DNA from: Vibrio splendidus
GTDB taxonomy: Bacteria; Pseudomonadota; Gammaproteobacteria; Enterobacterales; Vibrionaceae
Direction: 5' to 3'
Assembly: GCF_002873455.1 (NCBI RefSeq)
Contig: NZ_MCUN01000012.1
Location: forward strand, 124,001 to 188,000
DNA: 64,000 nucleotides
In this document: positions 1 through 9,261 of the stretch, piece by piece
Position numbering within the stretch: the stretch's first letter is position 1
How the letters are laid out: each line of letters starts with the position of its first letter
Translations under genes and position numbers: made by a program
The notes under the pieces: model-generated
Told to the model about the DNA's origin: nothing
Database searches by the model: none
The model's input: only the letters and a program-made list of their open reading frames with translations

Positions 1-726
1 CTCAGCTACAGCCAGTGCCGTTTGACAACCTTTCAATCGCATCAGTGGCGATGAATCCGCAGGAGCAGCGACCACCACAGATCGTTTGCGTCCATCTTCG
101 CCAAGAATCTCTTCAATAAATTCTTTAACTTCTCGTCCACGCTCACCAATTAGACCTACCACCACCACTTGCGCGGTTGTGCCTCGAGTCATCATCCCGA
201 GCGTGACCGACTTACCGACACCGGAACCAGCAAACAGACCAATACGCTGACCTTTACCTACCGTCAGCAAACCGTTTATGGCCTTCAAGCCAACATCGAG
301 CGGTTCAGAGATAGGTTTTCGAGCTAAAGGGTTGATTGGCTCAGCGTTAAATGAAGCGCGTTGTTCGGTATAGATTGGACCTAGCCCATCAAGTGGATTA
401 CCCACCCCGTCGATCACTCGGCCAAGCAATTCCATTCCGACAGGGATACCGCTTTCAGTGGTCACGGGGGTCACACGAGCGCCAGGTAGTATCCCAGTGA
501 TTTGTTCACTCGGCATCAAAAATAAGTTATCGCCAGAGAAGCCGACGACTTCGGCTTCCATCTGACCAGACATGGTTTCTACTAAACACAGGCTGCCGAT
601 GGGTGCTTTACAGCCGGTCGCTTCAAGCGTTAAGCCAACAACGCGTACTAACTTACCAGAGGCAATTGGTCGCGATTTTAGCCCTTCGACTTTGTATTGG
701 CTAAGACGATTTGCTAATTCAAGCAT
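1..726 (-). CDS. fliI: FliI, flagellar type III export ATPase (3' part cut by window edge)
   Basis: This is the cytoplasmic ATPase that energises export of flagellar rod, hook and filament subunits. Only the first 242 codons lie in the window; the reading frame is still open at base 1. The Walker A motif AGSGVGKS and the following 'IGERGREVKEFI' stretch are typical of the FliI/F1-beta family. The ATG overlaps the fliH stop codon (TAATG), so the two are translationally coupled, as expected for a FliH-FliI complex. FliI family members are about 440 residues, so a little under half is missing. Identification is firm. Confidence 0.95.
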   Translation of the reverse strand, partial: MLELANRLSQYKVEGLKSRPIASGKLVRVVGLTLEATGCKAPIGSLCLVETMSGQMEAEVVGFSGDNLFLMPSEQITGILPGARVTPVTTESGIPVGMELLGRVIDGVGNPLDGLGPIYTEQRASFNAEPINPLARKPISEPLDVGLKAINGLLTVGKGQRIGLFAGSGVGKSVTLGMMTRGTTAQVVVVGLIGERGREVKEFIEEILGEDGRKRSVVVAAPADSSPLMRLKGCQTALAVAE

Positions 727-1526
727 TACTCATGGCCCTGATGACGGTTTGCGCCGCAGAAGTTTTGAATGACATTTTTCACACGGTCTTCCATGCGGTA
801 GTTAACGCTCGACTCACCCGCTTCGATTTGTACGTCACCACGGTTGAGTGCCGGCTCTGCAACTAACGTCCAATTGCGGCAATCCAATTCAGTTTCTCCA
901 TGCGCAGAACGAATAATCGCAACGTCTTCGGGGTTAAGCTTCAATGTGATCGCATGACCAGAGATCGGCAACGACTCGACCGATTCTTTGACGGTATCTA
1001 ATATGATTTGTGGGTTGGTTTGCACTTCAACATGAACCACTTCTTTGACCATGGTCAGTACCATGTCCACCAATTGCTTCTCTACCTGAGCGTTCATCAG
1101 CTCTAACGGTTGAGAAAACTGGTTGGCTAGCCCCATAAAGATGGCAACTTGCTGCTGAATGTACTCTTGACCAGCAGTCACGCCTTCAAGCTTGCCGGCT
1201 TGGTTGCCTTCTTCGTGGCCTGCAGCAAACCCTTCTTCTTTACCTTTTTCGTAACCCTGTTTAAAGCCAGCTTCTTGGCCTTGATGAAGCCCTTCCTGAT
1301 AAGCACCTTGCTTAATCAGTTCGATTTGCTCTTCAGTCAGAACAAGCTCTTCGTCTTCTATGGCTTCTTCAACTGTCGGCATCCAACTAGGATCGTAATT
1401 AAAAGCCGTTTCTTTGGCTTGTTTGTTCACATCAGAGGTGTAGTCAGGCAGCCCCCATTTCTGAGGTTGGGCAACCGTATTATCTTCTTCTGGGCGAAGG
1501 AAGCCGCGTTTTCTATCACCTGACAT
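726..1526 (-). CDS. fliH: FliH, regulator of the flagellar export ATPase
   Basis: FliH is the stator-like partner that holds FliI and docks it at the export gate. The 266-residue protein has an acidic N-terminal third and then a run of GxxxG-type repeats (about residues 93-140, with 'EGLHQGQEAG' and 'GYEKGKEEG'), the hallmark of FliH helices, followed by a V-ATPase E-subunit-like C-terminal domain. Its stop codon overlaps the fliI start by one base. A hairpin with a T-rich tail lies in the 124-base gap between fliG and this gene, which could reduce its transcription relative to fliEFG. Confidence 0.93.
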   Translation of the reverse strand: MSGDRKRGFLRPEEDNTVAQPQKWGLPDYTSDVNKQAKETAFNYDPSWMPTVEEAIEDEELVLTEEQIELIKQGAYQEGLHQGQEAGFKQGYEKGKEEGFAAGHEEGNQAGKLEGVTAGQEYIQQQVAIFMGLANQFSQPLELMNAQVEKQLVDMVLTMVKEVVHVEVQTNPQIILDTVKESVESLPISGHAITLKLNPEDVAIIRSAHGETELDCRNWTLVAEPALNRGDVQIEAGESSVNYRMEDRVKNVIQNFCGANRHQGHE

Positions 1527-1608
1527 ATCAGTACCTACCTATGAGTGCGTCCAGCCGCATTGTAAATTCAAGCCGTTGAACGGGGTTAATCTGTGGTTCG
1601 AGATTGGA

Positions 1609-1638
1609 TAAAGAAAAGCCCCAACAGTGTGGGGCTTT
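1609..1638 (-). terminator. Intra-operon terminator-like hairpin between fliG and fliH
   Basis: An 8-bp perfect stem (AAAGCCCC at 1615-1622, GGGGCTTT at 1631-1638) with an 8-base loop is followed on the minus strand by TCTTTA after the stem's own T run. It lies just after the fliG stop. It looks like a Rho-independent terminator or attenuator, although fliH and fliI downstream have no obvious promoter of their own in the 88 bases that remain. Confidence 0.65.
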
Positions 1639-1650
1639 GAGGTTTCTGTA

Positions 1651-2712
1651 TTAAAGGAACTCGTCGGCGCCACCAGACAGCATAATCTCGCCACTGTCTG
1701 CCATCTTCCTCGCAATACCCAATATCTCTTTTTGAGCCGCTTCCACGTCGGAGACTTTTACTGGCGGCATCGCCTCAATGTCATCTCTCATCATATCGGC
1801 AGCACGTTTAGACATGTTCTTGAAGATCTTCTCACGTAGACCGTCATCAGCACCTTTAAGCGCTTTCTGTAGAACGTCTTGTGGAACATCACGCAGCAGT
1901 CGTTGAACACCTTGGTCATCAACTTCGATAAGGTTTTCAAAGACAAACATAAGATCTTGAATCTGCGTTGCCATATCTTCGTCTTGATCACGGATTTGAT
2001 CCATCAAGACGCCTTCCACGTTATTGTCCATGTAGTTCATGATCTCAGCCGCCGCTTTCAGGCCACCAATTTTGGCAGCTTGAGCACCCGCTTGACCCGC
2101 AAACTGTTTCTCCATGATTTCATTCAATTCAGCAAGAGCCGAAGGTTGAACTTCTTCAAGGTTAGCGATACGCATCATCAGATCCAGACGAACTCTTTCC
2201 GGGAATTGAGACAGAATTTCAGCCGACTGATCAGAATCGAGGTACGACAACACAATGGTTTGAATCTGAGGGTGCTCGTTGATGATGATACTCGCCACCT
2301 GACGAGGATCCATCCACTTAAGTGAATCCAAACCTTTCGAGCCAGTACCAAGAAGGATTTGGTCAACAAGGTTATTCGCCTTGTCTTCACCCAAAGCAGC
2401 GACTAGCGCATTACGCATGAAGTCTTCACTACCCATACCAATGTTGGTGTATTTCTGAATATCGTCTAAGAAGGCTCGGTGAACCGCACCTACCTTTTCT
2501 TGGGATAAATCAGTAGCTCGCGCCATGGCACTACCCACACGCTGAACCTGCTTTGGCTCTAGGTGACGAATAATACCAGCAGCGTCTTCTTCATTTAAAC
2601 TTAGCAGCAAGATCGCAGCGCGTTCGTCGCCTGAGATAGAACCGATATCCACGCTAGAGACATCAAGCACTTCACCGCCTTCCGTTTGTTGTGGAACTAT
2701 TTCGTTAGCCAT
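1651..2712 (-). CDS. fliG: FliG, flagellar motor switch protein
   Basis: FliG sits on the MS ring, binds FliM, and its C-terminal domain meets the stator to generate torque. The 353-residue product has the N-terminal 'DERAAILLLSL' segment, the middle 'HPQTIA'-like segment (here 'INEHPQIQTIVLSYL') and the C-terminal charged torque helix region ('DVPQDVLQKALKGADDGLREKIFKNMSKRAADM'-like; only parts are given here). Length is slightly above the usual 330-350 because of an N-terminal extension rich in E, G and V. The start overlaps the fliF stop by 8 bases. Confidence 0.97.
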   Translation of the reverse strand: MANEIVPQQTEGGEVLDVSSVDIGSISGDERAAILLLSLNEEDAAGIIRHLEPKQVQRVGSAMARATDLSQEKVGAVHRAFLDDIQKYTNIGMGSEDFMRNALVAALGEDKANNLVDQILLGTGSKGLDSLKWMDPRQVASIIINEHPQIQTIVLSYLDSDQSAEILSQFPERVRLDLMMRIANLEEVQPSALAELNEIMEKQFAGQAGAQAAKIGGLKAAAEIMNYMDNNVEGVLMDQIRDQDEDMATQIQDLMFVFENLIEVDDQGVQRLLRDVPQDVLQKALKGADDGLREKIFKNMSKRAADMMRDDIEAMPPVKVSDVEAAQKEILGIARKMADSGEIMLSGGADEFL

Positions 2713-4447
2713 CTACCATCCAATTCTTAACTACTTGAGCTGCTAGCTCTGGTTCATTCGCTACAAGTGCACGTACTGCTTTCAGTACGTCTTCGTCTTT
2801 ATGAAGGTTAGGTAAGTCGATGCTTGAACCAAATTCAAACAGCTCACCACCTTCAATATCACCACCAATTAAGCTGGTTTCACCGTCGGCACCAATTGGC
2901 ATACCATCAGGGCCGTACATTTGATCATCGTCGTCCGCTGCAGGGTTAAGCAGTTTCTTCATTGCAGGGCGAACAAGGACCAATACCACAACAATGATAA
3001 CCAACGCACTCGCAAACCAACGTACCCAATCATTGAAGTTTGGATGCTCCCAAATTGGCACATCAGCGACAACATCTGTCACTTGTGGCGCAAACTGCAT
3101 GCTTAACACATTGAGTAAATCACCACGATTTTCATCAAAGCCAACAGTACCGATCAGTACCTGACGAATCGCATTGATTTCGCTCGCAGGGATTGGCGTG
3201 TGCACCACTTCGCCCGTATCAGGGCTCAGTGATTGACGGTCTTTGATCGCCACCGATACTGTCTGGCGGTTAACCGTACCACTCTGTTTACGTTCATGGC
3301 TGATGGTTGTGTCTAATTCAAAGTTTCGGGTCGCTTCTTTGTGAACCGAGCCTTGCCCCGTCATTGAACCGTCTTTCATCTGAGCAACATCTTGGGGAAT
3401 TGAAGCATCAGCAGGAGGCTGGTTACTCAAAGCGCCAGGAATACCAGCTACAGTGTTGCCGTTATTGTAATCTTCTAACGTGTATTCACTTCGAGTCGCT
3501 GGCGTATTCGGATCAAAACGTTTTCTCGTTTGTTCCACAGCACTAAAATCAAGCTGAATATCAACCTGAGCGGTATAGTTACCAAACCCAAGAATAGGAA
3601 TTAGGATAGAGTCAATTTTTTCACGTAGCGCTTGCTCTTGATTACGCTCTAATTCATGTTCTTTACGACGTGCTGCGGACATTGGGTCTTGAGAGCCTGA
3701 ACTCAGCAATCGGCCATGCTGATCAGTCACTGTAATACGTGAAGTTTTCATTCCCGGAACGGCACTAGCGACCATATCCACAACAGAATCAACTTCTTGC
3801 TGCTTAAGGTTGTTACCCGTTTTAAGAGTTAGAAATACGGAAGCGGAAGCTTCCTGATTGTGACGTACAAAGACACTCTGCTTTGGTAACGCAAGTAAAA
3901 CCTGAGCTTTACGTACCTGTTTCATCTGCTCAATGGCTTTCGCAAGCTGTCTTTCACGGCTTAATTTAAGGCGTTCTTGCTCTAAACGTTGTGATACACC
4001 AAAACCCATGTCTTGCATGAGAATGTCATCGCCGGCATTTCGCTCTTGGTTCAAACCCGCTCGTACCATATTAAGCTTTAATGAGTTGTACTCACTAGCC
4101 GGTACCGAGATAGTGTTACCTTCAAGAGTGTATTCGATCTTTTGCAGATCCAAGTAATCGAGGACGGGGATCAACTCTTCTGTTTCATAAGCCCCTAATG
4201 GACGCATTTCTGGCTCTTTCACCCAGAAAAACAGCATCACAATCAGCGCGACACAGATAGAAATAGAAAGGACTAAGACGACCTGACGAAGTAAATCGAG
4301 ATCACCGACGGCCATATCGAACTTAGAGGAACTGCGTTCACCTAGATCGGGGTTTTGCCCTTCTCCATCAAGCTCAGAACCTGCAATGAGTGCGTGGTCA
4401 TTGCTATCGCTTACGGTTAAATCTGTTGTTTGACTATTATCTGCCAC
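2705..4447 (-). CDS. fliF: FliF, flagellar MS-ring protein
   Basis: FliF oligomerises in the inner membrane to form the MS ring, the base on which the rotor and export apparatus are built. The 580-residue protein has a polar N-terminal tail, a first transmembrane helix near residues 54-75, a long periplasmic ring-building region, a second helix near residue 475 ('ALVIIVVVLVLVRP') and an acidic cytoplasmic tail that binds FliG. The start codon is GTG with a poor ribosome-binding site. The stop codon lies inside the fliG start region. Confidence 0.96.
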   Translation of the reverse strand: MADNSQTTDLTVSDSNDHALIAGSELDGEGQNPDLGERSSSKFDMAVGDLDLLRQVVLVLSISICVALIVMLFFWVKEPEMRPLGAYETEELIPVLDYLDLQKIEYTLEGNTISVPASEYNSLKLNMVRAGLNQERNAGDDILMQDMGFGVSQRLEQERLKLSRERQLAKAIEQMKQVRKAQVLLALPKQSVFVRHNQEASASVFLTLKTGNNLKQQEVDSVVDMVASAVPGMKTSRITVTDQHGRLLSSGSQDPMSAARRKEHELERNQEQALREKIDSILIPILGFGNYTAQVDIQLDFSAVEQTRKRFDPNTPATRSEYTLEDYNNGNTVAGIPGALSNQPPADASIPQDVAQMKDGSMTGQGSVHKEATRNFELDTTISHERKQSGTVNRQTVSVAIKDRQSLSPDTGEVVHTPIPASEINAIRQVLIGTVGFDENRGDLLNVLSMQFAPQVTDVVADVPIWEHPNFNDWVRWFASALVIIVVVLVLVRPAMKKLLNPAADDDDQMYGPDGMPIGADGETSLIGGDIEGGELFEFGSSIDLPNLHKDEDVLKAVRALVANEPELAAQVVKNWMVDG

Positions 4448-4463
4448 TATTTAATTACCCAAC

Positions 4464-4775
4464 TTATACCGGCATATTCATCAGCTCTTTGTACGATTCG
4501 ACCAATCTATTTCTGATTTGGATCGTCGCTTCAAAAGCCACACTAGATTTATTACGAGCAATCATCACGTCCGATAGAGACACGCTTTGGTCGCCACTAT
4601 CAAAACGAGCTTGAAGATCACCTGAGGTCTTTTGTAATGAGTTCACGTTATTAATGGCCTGCGTCAGCATATTGCCAAAATCTGCACCGACCGCTTGCCC
4701 CGTTGCAGCAGGACGCGCGCTAGCAGCTTCAACCATCATTGCCTGCATTTCGCCTTGTAAACCATCTATTCTCAT
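4464..4775 (-). CDS. fliE: FliE, MS ring-rod junction protein
   Basis: FliE is the first exported rod component and joins the MS ring to FlgB. The 103-residue product carries the conserved C-terminal part ('SLSDVMIARNKSSVAFEATIQIRNRLVESYKELMNM'-type sequence, shown here in outline) that resembles rod proteins. GAGG six bases before the ATG is a good ribosome-binding site. It is the first gene of the fliEFGHI unit and has a near-consensus sigma-54 element upstream at 4829-4846. Confidence 0.95.
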   Translation of the reverse strand: MRIDGLQGEMQAMMVEAASARPAATGQAVGADFGNMLTQAINNVNSLQKTSGDLQARFDSGDQSVSLSDVMIARNKSSVAFEATIQIRNRLVESYKELMNMPV

Positions 4776-4828
4776 CTACTACCTCAGGAGTCAAAATTAT
4801 GACTATCTATTTAGCTGTATTATTGAAA

Positions 4829-4846
4829 GAGCAATTAGCGTGCCAC
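4829..4846 (-). promoter_or_regulatory. Sigma-54 promoter for fliEFGHI
   Basis: On the minus strand the sequence reads TGGCAC-GCTAA-TTGCT, matching the RpoN consensus TGGCAC-N5-TTGCW fully, with GG-N10-GC spacing. It lies about 55 bases before the fliE ATG. In Vibrio, this class of flagellar operon is activated by phosphorylated FlrC, encoded immediately upstream. Confidence 0.85.
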
Positions 4847-4907
4847 ACATTAAATTGACTAGATATCGTATTACACTAGTCAGAAAGCTGACACTACTAA
4901 TCTATCC

Positions 4908-6317
4908 TCAGTTTGGGATATCTATTCCAGCATCGCGCATTTTCGCCAACTTATAGCGCAATGTACGAGGACTAATGCCCAACTTTTCTGCCATTTCTTT
5001 ACGTCGGCCATTACAAGCGATCAACGTCTCAAGAATAATCGCATACTCTTGATCTCGAAGCTCATTTCCAAGCCCTTCGCTAGCAGCCACAATTTTACCA
5101 ATCGGGTTCGCTTCAGCAATCGGCTTAATATCTGGCGCAGCAACACTGTTACCTTCAACAATTTGCTGTAGGCCACTTGCGTCTTGCCAATCGACACCTT
5201 CAAGTAAGATGTGCTCACCTGAAATATTTTCTTGCTCACTCAAAATAAGAGCGCGCTGCACGACATTATCTAGTTCACGCACATTACCCGGCCACGGATA
5301 ATTGACAAGTTTAGTGATGGCTTGCTCGGACAGAACAGGAACTGGCATGCCAAGTTTGGTGCAATGACGCTCAACCAAATGTTTCGCAAGCGGTTCAATA
5401 TCACCTTTACGTTCACATAGTGCTGGCCAAGTAATTGGAAATACATTCAGGCGGTAGTATAAATCTTCACGGAAATTCCCCTCAGAAACATACTGCTTTA
5501 GGTCGCGGTTACTGGTTGCCAGAACACGGACATCCAGTTTGATACTCTTACGGCTACCAAGACGTTCAACTTCGCGCTCTTGTAACACACGCAGCAGTTT
5601 CGCTTGTAGGCTAAGATCCATTTCACTGATCTCATCCAGCAAAATAGTACCGCCTTGAGCTTGCTCAAATTTACCAGGACAAGCTTGAATAGCACCAGTA
5701 AATGCGCCTTTATCGTAGCCAAACAGTGTTGCTTCCAACATGTTATCTGGAATCGCGGCGCAGTTAATCGCAACAAACGGACCGTCTTTGCGGCTCGAAG
5801 CGTTGTGAATATAGCGAGACATGACCTCTTTACCTGAACCACTTGGCCCTAGCACCATCACGTTGGCATCGGTTTTAGCCACCTTGTCGGCCAACATCAT
5901 TAGCTTGATGCTTTTCTCATCGGCAACGATGGCATCACCATTATCATCCGACTTTACGGGAGCATAACGGCTCACCATATTGAGCAGTACTTCAGGCGCA
6001 AATGGCTTTGCCATATAGTCTATCGCGCCCTCTTTCATTGCGGCAACGGCGTCTTCAATGTTGGCATACGCTGTCATCAACAATACTGGTAGATTTGGCC
6101 AATGCTGCTTGATGTTTCTTAGCAGTGCTAAGCCGCCCATACCTGCCATCTGTACATCAGAGACAACAATATCAACGGAGTTCGATTTCAATTTTACCAG
6201 AGCATCTTCCGCACAATCCGCTTCTAGCCATTCATAGCCAGCAAGCGCGAGAGTGTCGACAAGGGCTTCGCGTAGACCTTCATCATCTTCGACGATTAAC
6301 ACTTTGCTTTGAGCCAT
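4908..6317 (-). CDS. flrC: FlrC, NtrC-family response regulator for sigma-54 flagellar genes
   Basis: FlrC, when phosphorylated by FlrB, activates sigma-54 promoters for the hook-basal body and the main flagellin. The 469-residue protein has a receiver domain (about 1-120; phosphoacceptor D54, K104), an AAA+ domain (Walker A GPSGSGKE at 157-164; sigma-54 contact loop GAFTGA at 204-209; Walker B ILLDE near 225) and a Fis-type helix-turn-helix at the C-terminus ('LGISPRTLRYKLAKM'). GGAG precedes the ATG. It forms a pair with flrB 32 bases upstream and precedes one of its probable targets, fliE. Confidence 0.96.
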   Translation of the reverse strand: MAQSKVLIVEDDEGLREALVDTLALAGYEWLEADCAEDALVKLKSNSVDIVVSDVQMAGMGGLALLRNIKQHWPNLPVLLMTAYANIEDAVAAMKEGAIDYMAKPFAPEVLLNMVSRYAPVKSDDNGDAIVADEKSIKLMMLADKVAKTDANVMVLGPSGSGKEVMSRYIHNASSRKDGPFVAINCAAIPDNMLEATLFGYDKGAFTGAIQACPGKFEQAQGGTILLDEISEMDLSLQAKLLRVLQEREVERLGSRKSIKLDVRVLATSNRDLKQYVSEGNFREDLYYRLNVFPITWPALCERKGDIEPLAKHLVERHCTKLGMPVPVLSEQAITKLVNYPWPGNVRELDNVVQRALILSEQENISGEHILLEGVDWQDASGLQQIVEGNSVAAPDIKPIAEANPIGKIVAASEGLGNELRDQEYAIILETLIACNGRRKEMAEKLGISPRTLRYKLAKMRDAGIDIPN

Positions 6318-6349
6318 AGGATTCTCCAGTGTAAATTCAGTTAAACTTA

Positions 6350-7381
6350 TTAGTCTTCAGTAGAAGCGCTTCTTTCCAGCGGCAGGCACATGGTAAAACA
6401 CGCGCCATCCCCCTCTTCTGATATCAATTCCAGTCGACCTTCATGTGCTCGACAGACCATTTGTACAACGGCTAAACCTAGACCCGTACCTTGCGAACGA
6501 GTGGTAAAGAAGGGTTCCATAATTTTACCTTGAAGCTCTTTCGGTACGCCGGGGCCACTGTCTTGTACGGATATCTTAAGCTCGCCGTTTACGGGCCTAA
6601 AAAAAACATCAATCTGCGATTCTTTACCCGCAATTTGAACCGCGTTCAAAACTAGGTTGCTCAGAGCAGAAGCTATAGCGTTAGCATTGCCAAACATCTG
6701 AGTCTCTTCGCCTTCCACTTCCTGGCAGTAATCAATCTGGTTCGATTTTAATGCTGCTTCCACCATTGGGTGAAATTCAGTGATCAGTTCAGCGACGGTA
6801 AATGGCTTCACTACCTTGTTATCGCCACCTTTAGCAAACAACAGCATGTCATTCACTTGCTTCTCTAAGTCATGCAGCCTATCCATAAGCTTAGATTGAA
6901 AGCGCGTTTTTGTTGCCGGCGGCAGGTTTGGCGCGGCAAGATTTGATGCATACAGCATCGCACTAGAGAGCGGCGTGCGAACCTGATGGGCAAGCGAGGC
7001 CACCATTCTACCTAATGAAGACAAGCGCTGAAGGTCACTAACGCGAGACTGCAGTAGACGAGTCTCTGTCAGGTCGGTGATCAGAATAAGCTGACCAGTA
7101 GTAGAGGCTGAAATCGCCAAACGCACTTTACGCCCGTTCTTTAGTGAAATCTCATGCCCATCATCGTCTTTAGGGTCAAAGGCACTTTGAATCACCGAAA
7201 ACCACTTCTCACCAACTAACTCAACACCAAGAATACGGTGCGCTTCTGGGTTAGCTTCTCTTACTTCCCCATGAGTATCTAATAAGATGACACCAGCAGG
7301 CATCACATCAAGCACTTGCTTATAGCGCTCAACCTGCTGTTCAACTGAATCTAGGTGTGATTGATTTTCTGATTCGTGCAT
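6350..7381 (-). CDS. flrB: FlrB, cytoplasmic sensor histidine kinase of the flagellar cascade
   Basis: FlrB phosphorylates FlrC. From the ATG at 7381 it is 343 residues: a PAS-like domain (about 15-105), a dimerisation/phosphoacceptor segment 'LAHQVRTPLSS' with H132, an N box, and ATP-lid glycine motifs 'DSGPGVP' and 'GTGLGLAVV'. No membrane-spanning segment is seen, so it is cytoplasmic. The frame can be extended to a TTG at 7399, but the ATG is preferred; GAGG lies about 12 bases before it, which is longer than ideal, so the start is somewhat uncertain. It has no own clear sigma-54 promoter in the 185-base gap from flrA. Confidence 0.93.
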   Translation of the reverse strand: MHESENQSHLDSVEQQVERYKQVLDVMPAGVILLDTHGEVREANPEAHRILGVELVGEKWFSVIQSAFDPKDDDGHEISLKNGRKVRLAISASTTGQLILITDLTETRLLQSRVSDLQRLSSLGRMVASLAHQVRTPLSSAMLYASNLAAPNLPPATKTRFQSKLMDRLHDLEKQVNDMLLFAKGGDNKVVKPFTVAELITEFHPMVEAALKSNQIDYCQEVEGEETQMFGNANAIASALSNLVLNAVQIAGKESQIDVFFRPVNGELKISVQDSGPGVPKELQGKIMEPFFTTRSQGTGLGLAVVQMVCRAHEGRLELISEEGDGACFTMCLPLERSASTED

Positions 7382-7403
7382 GTCAAAAATTTGCCTCAAA
7401 TAC

Positions 7404-7438
7404 TAAAACAGCCTGACACGTAAAACACGCGTCAGGCT
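7404..7438 (-). terminator. Hairpin between flrA and flrB
   Basis: AGCCTGAC (7410-7417) pairs with GTCAGGCT (7431-7438), and inner bases can extend the stem. On the minus strand it is followed by GTTTTAG. It is placed to end flrA transcripts or to attenuate read-through into flrBC. The T tract is short, so it may be only a partial terminator. Confidence 0.6.
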
Positions 7439-7566
7439 ATTTGCTATATTTATCACATAGTTAAGCAAGCAACAACTCGACTATGCCCTATCTACTATCT
7501 CAATCAAAACGATGTTTTAACTCAACACCCGTCTTAATTTGATACCGCTGAACACGAATCTGAGCT

Positions 7567-9033
7567 CTATCGCTGTAGATTATACTTACGCATTTTTTCA
7601 ACCAGAGTGGTTCTGCGCATTCCAAGCATGTCTGCAGCACGGGCAACAATGCCACCCTGCGCTTCCAAGGCTTGGTTAATCATGTTCACTTCCATATCCG
7701 CCAACAGCTCTTTCAAATTAACACCTTCTGGTGGTAACTCTTGAGGCGCATTCGCGTTATCGGCAAGATCATCTTGCTGATCAAAGCTGAAATCTTCTGA
7801 GAACAAATCAGAAAGTGCATCACGTTCTTGCTCTTCTTCCGACACAAAGCGATTAAATTCAGGCTGGAACTCAGGGATATCACTGTATCTATATTTAGTG
7901 GGTAGATGATTCACATCAACCAAGCTATTCGGATACAGGATAACCATCCGCTCAACGAGGTTCGCTAGCTCACGAACGTTACCTGGCCAGTAGTGCTCCA
8001 TCAAAGAATTGATAGCACGAGCGGTAAAGCAGATAGGCATGCTGCCTTCCGCTTCCATTCGAGTCATTAGTTCTTGAAGCAACAGGGGAATATCTTCTTT
8101 ACGGTCTTGAAGCGCCGGCATTTCAATCGGGAATACATTCAAGCGGTAATAAAGATCTTCACGGAACGAGTCATCGTCGATCATATCTTCAAGATTACGG
8201 TGGGTTGCCGCAATCACACGAACGTCAGCTTTAATGGTGCAGTTACCACCTACGCGCTCGAAACAGCGCTCTTGCAGCACACGCAACAACTTAACTTGCA
8301 TTGCCATTGGCATATCGCCAATTTCATCAAGAAACAGTGTGCCACCTTCAGCCAATTCAAAGCGGCCTTTTCGTGCGGTAATCGCACCAGTAAATGCGCC
8401 TTTCTCATGACCAAACAATTCACTTTCGAGTAAATCTGGTGGAATAGCACCACAATTGACTGGCACGAAAGGCCCTGTACGGCGCTTAGAGTGATAGTGA
8501 ACATTACGCGCTACGACTTCTTTGCCGGTACCAGATTCACCAAGAATCAGCACGTTCGCTTCCGTAGAAGAGACTTGTTCAATTAAGTGACGTACTTCTT
8601 GAATGCCAGCACTTTGCCCTACTAGGCTGCGAAACAGTGTGTTCTTGCGTGCCGAAGACACCACTTGAACACCCTTGCGGCCTAAGAAATCTTTACAGTG
8701 CCTTAATGCATCACTTAATTGCGGGTAGTTAAGAGGAAGTTCAAGCTCACCAACATAGTTAGTTAGCTCGTCAACCGGGTGATTGTTTTTACCAATCACC
8801 AGTAAAGGGATGTGATTGGCGTGAACAAGCTTTTCATTCAGTAATGCGTTGAAGCCTTTACCTTTAATGGTACCAATAATGCAACCGGCCCACTGTAGTG
8901 ACCAGTCAACTTTACGTGCTTGTTCAGAGCTGATTACTTCGCAGCTCTCTCCTACAAACTCTAATATTGTGCTTAAATTGTGACGATCTTGAGCGCTATC
9001 GTCGACGACAAGCAGTTTTGCCAAACCTTGCAT
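7567..9033 (-). CDS. flrA: FlrA, master sigma-54-dependent activator of flagellar genes
   Basis: FlrA (FleQ family) is the top regulator that switches on flrBC and early flagellar genes with sigma-54. The 488 residues comprise an N-terminal FleQ/receiver-like domain (about 5-120) in which the usual phosphoacceptor Asp position is occupied by a non-acidic stretch ('[10 protein letters not shown]'), an AAA+ domain (Walker A GESGTGKE at 165-172; GAFTGA at 212-217) and a Fis-type HTH ('[19 protein letters not shown]'). Members of this family often bind c-di-GMP, which would link motility to biofilm state; that is inferred here. A monocistronic unit lies between two hairpins. Confidence 0.96.
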   Translation of the reverse strand: MQGLAKLLVVDDSAQDRHNLSTILEFVGESCEVISSEQARKVDWSLQWAGCIIGTIKGKGFNALLNEKLVHANHIPLLVIGKNNHPVDELTNYVGELELPLNYPQLSDALRHCKDFLGRKGVQVVSSARKNTLFRSLVGQSAGIQEVRHLIEQVSSTEANVLILGESGTGKEVVARNVHYHSKRRTGPFVPVNCGAIPPDLLESELFGHEKGAFTGAITARKGRFELAEGGTLFLDEIGDMPMAMQVKLLRVLQERCFERVGGNCTIKADVRVIAATHRNLEDMIDDDSFREDLYYRLNVFPIEMPALQDRKEDIPLLLQELMTRMEAEGSMPICFTARAINSLMEHYWPGNVRELANLVERMVILYPNSLVDVNHLPTKYRYSDIPEFQPEFNRFVSEEEQERDALSDLFSEDFSFDQQDDLADNANAPQELPPEGVNLKELLADMEVNMINQALEAQGGIVARAADMLGMRRTTLVEKMRKYNLQR

Positions 9034-9154
9034 AAGTAGGAATTATTGCCTTTATTTTGGTGCGATGCAGAAAAACGGTGAGCGACGTAATCGATAAAAC
9101 AGAGAAAAGTATCAATGATTATGGTCTACGTGGACAAATTAAGGAAATCAGCAA

Positions 9155-9185
9155 CGAAAAAAGCCATTAGGCTATCTAATGGCTT
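9155..9185 (-). terminator. Terminator after fliS
   Basis: AAGCCATTAG (9161-9170) and CTAATGGCTT (9176-9185) form a perfect 10-bp stem with a 5-base loop, followed on the minus strand by TTTTCG after the stem's TT. It ends the flaG-fliD-flaI-fliS unit and separates it from flrA. A weaker T-rich run follows in the plus direction. Confidence 0.85.
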
Positions 9186-9261
9186 CTATTTTATTTGATT
9201 AAAAAAATAAGGCAACCAACCAATTAAGGGATATGAGATTGGTTAAAACAGCAGTTTTTCT

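Noticed and set aside
1149..1523. 124-codon open frame on the plus strand across fliH
   Set aside because: It is the antisense shadow of fliH; composition is Phe/Leu-rich with no ribosome-binding site.
1879..2325. 148-codon open frame on the plus strand across fliG
   Set aside because: Antisense of a strongly conserved gene, no start signal, no recognisable protein.
7587..7605. GG-N10-GC spacing inside the flrA 3' end as a sigma-54 promoter for flrBC
   Set aside because: Only the core dinucleotides match; the bases encode the conserved C-terminal end of FlrA, so the match may be chance.
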